64,000 nt of DNA, taken from assembly GCA_934572335.1 (NCBI GenBank), contig CAKTKU010000004.1, positions 1 to 64,000 of the forward strand. The letters are read 5' to 3'. The position numbers and the translations under genes were made by a program. This document shows positions 57,540 to 64,000 of this stretch, piece by piece; positions within the stretch are counted from its first letter, which is position 1, and every line of letters begins with the position of its first letter. Source of the DNA: an uncultured Oscillospiraceae bacterium (lineage in GTDB: Bacteria; Bacillota; Clostridia; Oscillospirales; Oscillospiraceae). The notes beneath the pieces were generated by a model. The model did no database searches and was not told the origin of the DNA. It worked only from the letters and a program-made list of their open reading frames with translations.

Positions 57540-59975
57540 ATGCAGTACGGACACTTCGACGATGCGCATAAGGAATACGTGATCGAAACTCCGCAGACTC
57601 CCCTGCCGTGGATAAACTATCTCGGCAGCGATGATTTCTTCACCATAGTCTCCAACACTGCCGGAGGCTACAGCTTTTATAAGGACGCGCGCCTGCGCCG
57701 TCTCACGCGCTACCGCTACAACGCAAGCCCGCTGGACGCCGACGGGCTGCACATCTATATCAAGGACGGGGACTGCGTGTGGAACCCCGGCTGGCAGCCC
57801 ACGCAGACCGCACTCGACAGTTATTCCTGCCGCCACGGCATGGGCTATACAGCCATTGAGGGCGTGAAAAACGGCGTGCGCGCCGCGCAGGAGATGTTCG
57901 TCCCCAAGGGCGACAACTGCCTTCTCATCCGCGTCACGCTCAAGAACGAGAGCGCGGAGATGAAAACGCTGAGCGTTTTCCCGTATGTTGAGTTCTGCCT
58001 GTGGGACGCTATGGACGATTCGTCCAACTTCCAGCGCAACTATTCCATCGGCGAAGTCGAGGTCGGCAAGCGCGCGATATACCACAAATCAGAATACCGC
58101 GAGCGGCGCAACCACTATGCCGTTCTCTGGGCGAACACCGACTATGTCTCTTTCGATACGGCGCGCGACGCATTCATCGGCGTATACGGCTCCCCTGCCA
58201 TGCCGGAGGCTGTGAAGCGCGGCGGCTGCACCGGCAGCATTGCCCACGGCTGGGCGCCGGTCGGCGCAATGCAGTTTGACTTCACGCTCGCGCCGGGATG
58301 CGGCACGGACTTTATTCTCGGGCTTGGATATATCGAAAACCCGCAGGACGAAAAGTTCACCGCGCCGGGCGTGATAAACAAGACCCGCGCCGACGCCATG
58401 CGCCAGCGTTATGACACAAACGCGCAGTTCGACGCAGCGCTCGATGCTCTGCGCCGCTTCTGGGACGAGCTGCTCTCCGGCTTCTCGCTCTCCTCCGGCG
58501 ACGCGAAGCTTGACCGCATGGTGAACATCTGGAACCAGTATCAGTGCATGGTCACGTTCAACATGAGCCGTTCAGCGAGCTATTTTGAAAGCGGCATGGG
58601 GCGCGGAATGGGCTTCCGCGATTCGTGCCAGGATCTTCTGGGCTTCGTGCACATGATACCCGAACGCGCGCGGGAGCGGATTCTGGACATCGCGGCGACG
58701 CAGTTTCCCGACGGAAGCGCGTATCATCAGTATCAGCCGCTGACGAAGAAGGGCAACCTCGCCGTGGGCAGCGGCTTCAACGACGACCCGCTGTGGCTCA
58801 TCGCCGGGGTGGACGCATACCTGCGCGAGACTGGCGACTGGAGCATCCTTGACGAGCCCGCCGCCTTTGACAACGACGATTCCCTTGCCGCGCCGCTCAT
58901 GGAGCATCTGCGCCGCAGCTTCAACTATGTGCGCACGCATCTTGGTCCTCACGGTCTGCCGCTCATCGGTCGCGCCGACTGGAACGACTGTCTCAACCTC
59001 AACTGCTTCTCCGCTTCCCCCGGTGAGAGCTTCCAGACGACAGGCCCGAGCGAGGGTCCCGTCGCGGAGAGCGTGTTCATTGCGGGCATGTTCGTGAAAT
59101 ACGGGCGCGCCTATGCTGATATCTGCCGCCGCACCGGACTTTCCGCCGAGGCGGAGGACTGCGAGGGCGCGATCGCGGCGATGGAGCAGACCGCGCTTGG
59201 CGCGGGCTGGGACGGCGAGTGGTTCAGGCGCGCGTATGACGCCTTCGGCGCTCCCGTCGGCAGCCGCGAGTGTGATGAGGGGCAGATATTTATCGAGCCG
59301 CAGGGCATGTGCGTCATGGCGGGTATAGGTGTGAAGTCCGGCGAGGCCGAGCGCGCGCTCAAGAGCGTTGAGGAGCGGCTGGACACCAAGTACGGCATTG
59401 TGCTTTTGCAGCCGGCTTATACCGCATACCGCCTCAATCTCGGCGAGATAACGAGCTATCCCCCCGGCTACAAGGAGAACGCGGGCATTTTCTGCCACAA
59501 CAACCCTTGGATAACCTGCGCCGAGGCGGAGCTTGGTCACGGCGACCGCGCGTTCACGGTCTACCGCCGCATCTGCCCCGCGTACATTGAGGACATAAGC
59601 GACATACACCGCACCGAACCGTATGTATACAGCCAGATGATAGCGGGCAAGGATGCCCCCACATTCGGCGAGGCGAAAAACAGCTGGCTGACCGGGACTT
59701 CGGCATGGACGTTCGTCAGCATCAGCCAGAGCATACTCGGCATAAAGCCGGCGCTTGACGGGCTGGAGATTGACCCGTGCATCCCCTCGTGGCTCACAGG
59801 GTATACCGTGAAACGGCGCTTCCGCGGCGCGACATACGTCATCGCGGCCAGCAACCCCGACGGGGTCCAGCACGGCATACGCGAGCTTGCCGTCAACGGC
59901 AGAGTGCAGCAGGGGCACATCATCCCCCCTGCCGCCCCCGGAGAGACCGTGAACGTCACCGTCACAATGGGCTGA
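57540..59975 (+). CDS. GH94 family phosphorylase, cellobiose phosphorylase-like
   Basis: An 811-residue cytoplasmic enzyme that in characterised relatives converts cellobiose plus phosphate to glucose 1-phosphate and glucose. The N-terminal beta-sandwich begins MQYGHFDDAHKEYVIETPQTP with PWINYLGSDDFFTIVSNTAGGYSFYKDA; the (alpha/alpha)6 barrel has GMGRGMGFRDSCQDLLGFVH, where the Asp is the catalytic acid, plus GSGFNDDPLWLIAGV and GLPLIGRADWNDCLNLNCF. The length matches cellobiose phosphorylase (about 800) rather than the cellodextrin enzyme (about 980). GGAGGGTCAAT precedes the ATG. A divergent sugar importer supports intracellular use of imported disaccharide. Confidence 0.92.
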   Translation: MQYGHFDDAHKEYVIETPQTPLPWINYLGSDDFFTIVSNTAGGYSFYKDARLRRLTRYRYNASPLDADGLHIYIKDGDCVWNPGWQPTQTALDSYSCRHGMGYTAIEGVKNGVRAAQEMFVPKGDNCLLIRVTLKNESAEMKTLSVFPYVEFCLWDAMDDSSNFQRNYSIGEVEVGKRAIYHKSEYRERRNHYAVLWANTDYVSFDTARDAFIGVYGSPAMPEAVKRGGCTGSIAHGWAPVGAMQFDFTLAPGCGTDFILGLGYIENPQDEKFTAPGVINKTRADAMRQRYDTNAQFDAALDALRRFWDELLSGFSLSSGDAKLDRMVNIWNQYQCMVTFNMSRSASYFESGMGRGMGFRDSCQDLLGFVHMIPERARERILDIAATQFPDGSAYHQYQPLTKKGNLAVGSGFNDDPLWLIAGVDAYLRETGDWSILDEPAAFDNDDSLAAPLMEHLRRSFNYVRTHLGPHGLPLIGRADWNDCLNLNCFSASPGESFQTTGPSEGPVAESVFIAGMFVKYGRAYADICRRTGLSAEAEDCEGAIAAMEQTALGAGWDGEWFRRAYDAFGAPVGSRECDEGQIFIEPQGMCVMAGIGVKSGEAERALKSVEERLDTKYGIVLLQPAYTAYRLNLGEITSYPPGYKENAGIFCHNNPWITCAEAELGHGDRAFTVYRRICPAYIEDISDIHRTEPYVYSQMIAGKDAPTFGEAKNSWLTGTSAWTFVSISQSILGIKPALDGLEIDPCIPSWLTGYTVKRRFRGATYVIAASNPDGVQHGIRELAVNGRVQQGHIIPPAAPGETVNVTVTMG

Positions 59976-59995
59976 GGCTCTTAACAGATACTAGA

Positions 59996-60034
59996 ATACC
60001 GCATCGGGACAGGAAATCCCGGTGCGGTATTTTA
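59996..60034. terminator. Bidirectional terminator between GH94 and corA
   Basis: AATACCGCATCGGGA pairs with TCCCGGTGCGGTATT (one mismatch), loop CAGGAAA, with TTTTAATG after it on the plus strand and A/T-rich sequence on the other side. It serves two convergent genes. Confidence 0.85.
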
Positions 60035-60066
60035 ATGCTTTCTTAGATTTTGGTCGTATTCTCTGT

Positions 60067-60984
60067 TTACCAGAACTTTTTCTTCTTGCATACCAGCAGA
60101 CTGACAATGACCACAACAACGCTCGCCGCAATGACGACGGGGTAGCCGTATTTCCATGTCAGCTCCGGCATGCCCACAAAGTTCATCCCGTACCAGCCGA
60201 CAAGCAGCGACAGCGGCAGAAAAATGGTCGTGACAATAGTGAGTATCTTCATTATGCGGTTTTGCCGTATGTCTATCTCCGCCTGAAACATCGTTTGCAG
60301 CTGAGTGCAGTATTCGCGCAGGAGCTGCGCCTCCTCACGCAGACGGATCACGCGCTCTTCGAAGAGGCGGAAATGCCGCTGCTCGCTCTCGGTGAAAAAG
60401 CCGTTTTCGTTCTCGTGCAGCTCACAGGCGACATCATCAAGCTGTGAGTAATAGCGGAAATATGCCATGGTCTCTTTTCTCAAGCGCGTCATCGGCGTGT
60501 TGAAATTATCCAGCCTGCCGGAGAGCACATCGTCTTCAAGCCCCTGCGCTCTATCTTCTATCTCCTCAAGATGATGCAGGTCCTTGGCGATAAGGTTTTC
60601 AAAAAAGTAATAGAGAAACAGCCCCACGCCGCCGTTCACAGCGTGCTTTTCGCGCATGATGTGCTTCAGATGGGATTCGATCACGCCCGTGTCGTCCACA
60701 AGGACGACTCGCCGCGCCGTCACAAGATAGCCGCAGCGCAGTGCCTCCCCGTTCTTCCACGACTGCGGCACGACAAGCGTACCCGCCATGCAGTCTGAGC
60801 GCACCTCCGCCTTGCAGACTTTCGCGTCGCGCGCCTGCGGCGTGTGGTGCAGCGTGCGCTCAAGCCCCGCGATCAGCGCGCAGTGCGAAAGCTCATCCGA
60901 GGTCATAAGCACCACCGCCGCCGTGTCCGCGTTCGGCTCGCGCTCAACGGCGGTCAAAGTTTTGTTCAGCTCATACCAGCGCAT
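60067..60984 (-). CDS. corA: CorA-family divalent cation transporter
   Basis: A 305-residue transporter with a cytoplasmic alpha/beta funnel, long helices (RLREEAQLLREYCTQLQTMFQ) and two C-terminal transmembrane helices. The first ends in the GMN signature (LVGWYGMNFVGMPEL), which forms the Mg2+ selectivity loop; the second is followed by the basic KKKKFW tail. The ATG at 60984 is preceded by GGGAGACAGAAAA. An upstream in-frame extension is rejected. No M-box riboswitch was seen. Confidence 0.93.
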   Translation of the reverse strand: MRWYELNKTLTAVEREPNADTAAVVLMTSDELSHCALIAGLERTLHHTPQARDAKVCKAEVRSDCMAGTLVVPQSWKNGEALRCGYLVTARRVVLVDDTGVIESHLKHIMREKHAVNGGVGLFLYYFFENLIAKDLHHLEEIEDRAQGLEDDVLSGRLDNFNTPMTRLRKETMAYFRYYSQLDDVACELHENENGFFTESEQRHFRLFEERVIRLREEAQLLREYCTQLQTMFQAEIDIRQNRIMKILTIVTTIFLPLSLLVGWYGMNFVGMPELTWKYGYPVVIAASVVVVIVSLLVCKKKKFW

Positions 60985-61098
60985 TTTTCTGTCTCCCAGT
61001 GTACATTGCTTTTTAACTGATAGTGTCATTTTATCATAAAAAGCTCCGCGCGCAACAATAAAATCGTTAACAATCAATTAACGTCTGTACACTGCATA

Positions 61099-61127
61099 TT
61101 GATATGCACATCCATTTCTGCTATAAT
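61099..61127 (+). promoter_or_regulatory. Promoter of hydrolase-acyltransferase gene
   Basis: TTGATA (61099-61104), 17-nt spacer, TATAAT (61122-61127), about 45 nt upstream of the start codon. Confidence 0.8.
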
Positions 61128-61171
61128 TTGATGATAAATATGGGATATGTATTTATGAAGAGGTTTTATTA

Positions 61172-63331
61172 ATGGGTCTTTCTGCAAAACTTGTCAGGTC
61201 GCAGCTCAACTTTTTCAAGCCCTTTGTCGCCAATTGCTCGCTCGAAGTCACGCGCAAGGGGCAGGACAAGCTCGGCGAGCTGATGGAGGTCATACACCGG
61301 CACGACGTTATCGTGCAGGATCACAAGTTTGATAATTTTGAGAGCGCATGGGTCATCCCAACAGAGGAGCGCCGCCCCGGCGTCATTCTCTATCTGCACG
61401 GCGGGGGCTACACCTGCGGCGACCTTGACTATGCCAAGGGCTTTGCCTCGACGCTCGCGGCGGAGTGCGCTGTGCGCGTGTTCTGCTCGGCGTACCGTCT
61501 CGCGCCGGAGACGTGCTTCCCCGGTGCTGTGGACGATGCCGAGGAGAGCTACCGCTATCTTCTATCTAAAGGATATACGCCGCAGCAGATAACTCTGTGC
61601 GGCGAGAGCGCGGGCGGCGGGCTGATATACGCGCTGTGTCTGCGCCTGAAAGAAAAATCGCTGCCCCTGCCGAACGGGATAATCGCCATCTCCCCGTGGG
61701 TCGATCTGACGCTCTCCGGTGAATCATATGAGACGAACCGAGAGAACGACCCCTCGCTCACGGAGGAGCTTCTGCGCTTTTACGCAGAGTGCTACGCGGG
61801 TGATGAGACGAACCCGGAGGTCTCTCCCCTCTTCGGCGATCTTGAGGGGCTGCCGCCGTCGCTCATCTTCGTCGGCGGGGACGAAATACTGCTGGACGAT
61901 TCGCGCCGGATGCACGAAAAGCTGCTGCAGGCCGGGTGCAAAAGCCGCCTTGTCGTCGCGCCGGAGCGCTGGCACGCATATGTGCTGTACATGCTCAACG
62001 AGAACATGGACGATTTTGCCACGATGAACCAGTTTCTCACGCAGGTCTCCTCCGGCGGGCAGAAGCAGCAGTGGATGCGCCTCGATAACGCCGCGAAGAT
62101 ATACCCCGCGGCACTGCGGCGCAAGTGGAGCAACGTTTTCCGCCTCTCCGCCACGCTCAGCGAGCCTGTTGACCGGGATGTGCTGCGCGCCGCGCTGGAC
62201 GTGACCGTGCGCCGCTTCCCGTCCATTGCCGTGCGGCTGAGAAAGGGCATATTCTGGTTTTATCTCGAACGCATCCCGGAAGTGCCGCAGATAATGGACG
62301 AAAAGGGCTGGCCGCTCGTGCATATGTCCTATTCGGAGATCAAAAAATGCGCTTTCCGCGTCATCGTGTATAATAACCGCATCGCAGTGGAGCTTTTCCA
62401 CGCACTCACGGACGGTACCGGCGGCATGATATTCTTCAAGTCTCTTCTCGCGGAATATCTGTCGAGAAAGTACGGCATCACTGTGCCGAACACGGACGGC
62501 GTGCTCTGCCGGATGGACGAGCCGTCGCCCGAGGAGCTGGAGGACAGCTTCCTCAAAAACGCCGGGACCGTCACCGCCAGCCGGAAAGAGGCGACGGCGT
62601 ACAAGCTCACGGGCAAGGCGGAGCTTGACGGCTTTGTGCACCTGACGACGTTCATGCTCGACGCGGCGCAGGTGAAGGAAAAGGCGCATGAATACTCCGT
62701 CACTGTGACGGAATTTCTCACAGCGGCGATGATGCAGTCGATACTCAATCTTCAGGCCGAGCAGGTACCGCACCGCGCGCACCGCAAGCCGGTAAAGGTG
62801 CTGGTGCCTGTCAACCTGCGCAGTCTTTTCCCCAGCAGGACACTGCGCAACTTCGCGCTCTTCATCACGCCGGAGATAGATTCCAAGCTCGGCGACTACA
62901 CGTTTGAAGAGATATGCTCCGCCGTGCACCACAAAATGGGCATGGAGAACACAGCAAAGCAGATGAGCACAAAGATCGCCGCGAACGTGAGCAGCGAGAA
63001 AGCGCCCGTGCTTAAAGTCATGCCGCTTTTTATAAAGAACGCGGCGATGAAGGCGGTGTTCGACACCGTGGGCGAGCGCAAATCGAGCCTGTGCATGTCA
63101 AACCTCGGGCTTGTGAAGCTGCCGGAGATAATGCAGCAGTATATAAAGCGTATGGATTTCATCATCGGCGTGCCGTCGGCGAGCGCTTATAACTGCGCCC
63201 TGCTCAGCTACGGCGGGACGACGTATATAAACATCATCCGCAACATTGTTGAGCCGGAGCTTGAAATGCACTTTTACAGGGTGCTGCGCTCGCTTGGCGT
63301 TCACGTCAAGGTCGAGAGCAACCAACGCTGA
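61172..63331 (+). CDS. Fused alpha/beta hydrolase and alcohol acetyltransferase-like protein
   Basis: A 719-residue two-domain protein. Residues about 1-290 are an HSL-type esterase domain: oxyanion motif LYLHGGGYTCGDL, nucleophile elbow CGESAGGG, catalytic Asp in VGGDEILLDDSRRMHEKL and His in PERWHAYVLY. Residues about 305-719 resemble the condensation/alcohol acetyltransferase superfamily with the HxxxD active site in LFHALTDGTGG and a FALFITPEID region. No signal peptide or membrane helix is seen. The substrate is unknown; making and hydrolysing an ester, or lipid modification, are possible. GAAGAGG lies upstream. A zinc-ribbon membrane protein gene follows after 20 nt. Confidence 0.82.
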   Translation: MGLSAKLVRSQLNFFKPFVANCSLEVTRKGQDKLGELMEVIHRHDVIVQDHKFDNFESAWVIPTEERRPGVILYLHGGGYTCGDLDYAKGFASTLAAECAVRVFCSAYRLAPETCFPGAVDDAEESYRYLLSKGYTPQQITLCGESAGGGLIYALCLRLKEKSLPLPNGIIAISPWVDLTLSGESYETNRENDPSLTEELLRFYAECYAGDETNPEVSPLFGDLEGLPPSLIFVGGDEILLDDSRRMHEKLLQAGCKSRLVVAPERWHAYVLYMLNENMDDFATMNQFLTQVSSGGQKQQWMRLDNAAKIYPAALRRKWSNVFRLSATLSEPVDRDVLRAALDVTVRRFPSIAVRLRKGIFWFYLERIPEVPQIMDEKGWPLVHMSYSEIKKCAFRVIVYNNRIAVELFHALTDGTGGMIFFKSLLAEYLSRKYGITVPNTDGVLCRMDEPSPEELEDSFLKNAGTVTASRKEATAYKLTGKAELDGFVHLTTFMLDAAQVKEKAHEYSVTVTEFLTAAMMQSILNLQAEQVPHRAHRKPVKVLVPVNLRSLFPSRTLRNFALFITPEIDSKLGDYTFEEICSAVHHKMGMENTAKQMSTKIAANVSSEKAPVLKVMPLFIKNAAMKAVFDTVGERKSSLCMSNLGLVKLPEIMQQYIKRMDFIIGVPSASAYNCALLSYGGTTYINIIRNIVEPELEMHFYRVLRSLGVHVKVESNQR

Positions 63332-63351
63332 CACGAAAGGGATATATAGAT

Positions 63352-64000
63352 ATGTATTGTATAAAATGCGGCGTGGAGCTTGCCGATAGTGAAAAAAAGT
63401 GCCCCCTGTGCGGCACAGTGGTGTTTAACCCCGAGGTTCCCAGACCTGACGGCGCACCCCCCTACCCGCCGGAGCATACGCTGAACGCGGGGAACGTGAA
63501 CCGCTCGGGCGTGATGTTCATCATCACGATGCTCTTTCTTCTGCCGATCGTGACGGTGCTGCTTGCCGACTGGCAGATAAACGGCGGGATAGTGTGGTCG
63601 GGCTACGTTGTGGGCGCGGTGTTGCTTTTGTATGTCGTTGTCGTGCTGCCGCTGTGGTTTCGTGCGCCGAACCCGGTCGTCTTCATCCCGGTGGATTTCG
63701 CCGCGGTGATGCTGTACCTGCTGTACATCGACCTCGCCTGCGGCGGACACTGGTTTTTGAGCTTTGCCTTTCCCGTGTGCGGCGGGGCGATGCTCATCGT
63801 CACTGCCGCAGCGGCGCTGCTGCGCTATGTGCACGGAGGGTATTTCTTCATTATCGGCGGCGCGTTCATCCTCACCGGGCTTTACAATGTGCTCATTGAG
63901 TTCCTGCTCAACCTGAATTTCAATCTGCACGACGGTTTCATCTGGTCGTTCTACCCACTGGCAGGCTGTGTCATTATCGGGGCGATGCTCATCGTCATCG
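63352..64000 (+). CDS. Zinc-ribbon membrane protein (DUF6320-like), incomplete at window end
   Basis: The first 216 residues are in the window and the frame is open at the edge. The N-terminal zinc ribbon MYCIKCGVELADSEKKCPLC gives a C-x2-C...C-x2-C site; from about residue 48 there is a series of six or more hydrophobic helices (for example SGVMFIITMLFLLPIVTVLL, WSGYVVGAVLLLYVVVVLP). The layout fits DUF6320 proteins, which are often encoded after acyltransferase genes like the one upstream. Function is unknown; a role with the preceding enzyme is inferred from adjacency. Confidence 0.8.
   Translation, partial: MYCIKCGVELADSEKKCPLCGTVVFNPEVPRPDGAPPYPPEHTLNAGNVNRSGVMFIITMLFLLPIVTVLLADWQINGGIVWSGYVVGAVLLLYVVVVLPLWFRAPNPVVFIPVDFAAVMLYLLYIDLACGGHWFLSFAFPVCGGAMLIVTAAAALLRYVHGGYFFIIGGAFILTGLYNVLIEFLLNLNFNLHDGFIWSFYPLAGCVIIGAMLIVI

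Overview
The window looks like a chromosomal segment of an endospore-forming, fairly GC-rich Clostridia-type Firmicute, probably from the gut Oscillospiraceae/Oscillospirales group. The evidence is sporulation genes (cotJC, a cotJA-cotJB fusion, yunB, sipL, a 22-residue spoVM), the Firmicute order stp-prkC-rsgA-spoVM, a T-box leader, perfect-spaced sigma-A promoters with strong Shine-Dalgarno sites, and RNase P RNA. The species cannot be named from the sequence alone.

Layout. 1-6850 (mostly minus): type III glutamine synthetase, a CofE-like ligase, and a three-gene ABC importer behind a T-box riboswitch. 6979-13499 (minus): spore coat cotJ genes, ligA, yunB, a PLP lyase and murD. 13599-15297 (plus): rnpB, a UPF0126/TRIC membrane protein and a GNAT acetyltransferase. 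15366-42204 (minus) is a housekeeping block: yebC; sipL, spoVM, a micro membrane protein, rsgA, prkC, stp, rlmN, rsmB, fmt, def, priA; then rpoZ, gmk, remA, yicC, rseC, cdaR-like, cdaA; then a cysteine desulfurase with a DUF3343 partner, ispF, ispD, mreB, comF, recD2, uvrA and ybaK. A TetR regulator and a small anchored protein follow.

43806-50682 is the accessory highlight. A plus-strand surface-protein operon encodes two SipW-type signal peptidases, two TasA/camelysin-like secreted proteins, a sorting-signal (YPKTG) protein, a BspA-like leucine-rich protein with an AT-rich inserted middle, and a Pro/Ser/Thr-tailed secreted protein. It is bracketed by two inverted copies of a ~330-370 bp element that is not a transposon. 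Each copy encodes a conserved 27-residue peptide whose Shine-Dalgarno lies in a perfect hairpin. The mRNA ends are complementary to each other, and a consensus promoter (TTGACA-N17-TATAAT) on the opposite strand drives a ~90-100 nt antisense RNA over the 3' end. The antisense terminator hairpin differs between copies by four Watson-Crick compensatory pairs. This is the layout of a type I toxin-antitoxin module. I recognise no family for the peptide.

50787-64000: glutamine-dependent NAD synthetase; a sugar ABC importer with a LacI regulator, divergent from a GH94 (cellobiose-phosphorylase-like) enzyme and sharing promoter motifs with it; a CorA transporter; a fused alpha/beta-hydrolase and acyltransferase; and a zinc-ribbon membrane protein cut by the window end. 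No tRNA, rRNA, CRISPR array, transposase or prophage was seen.
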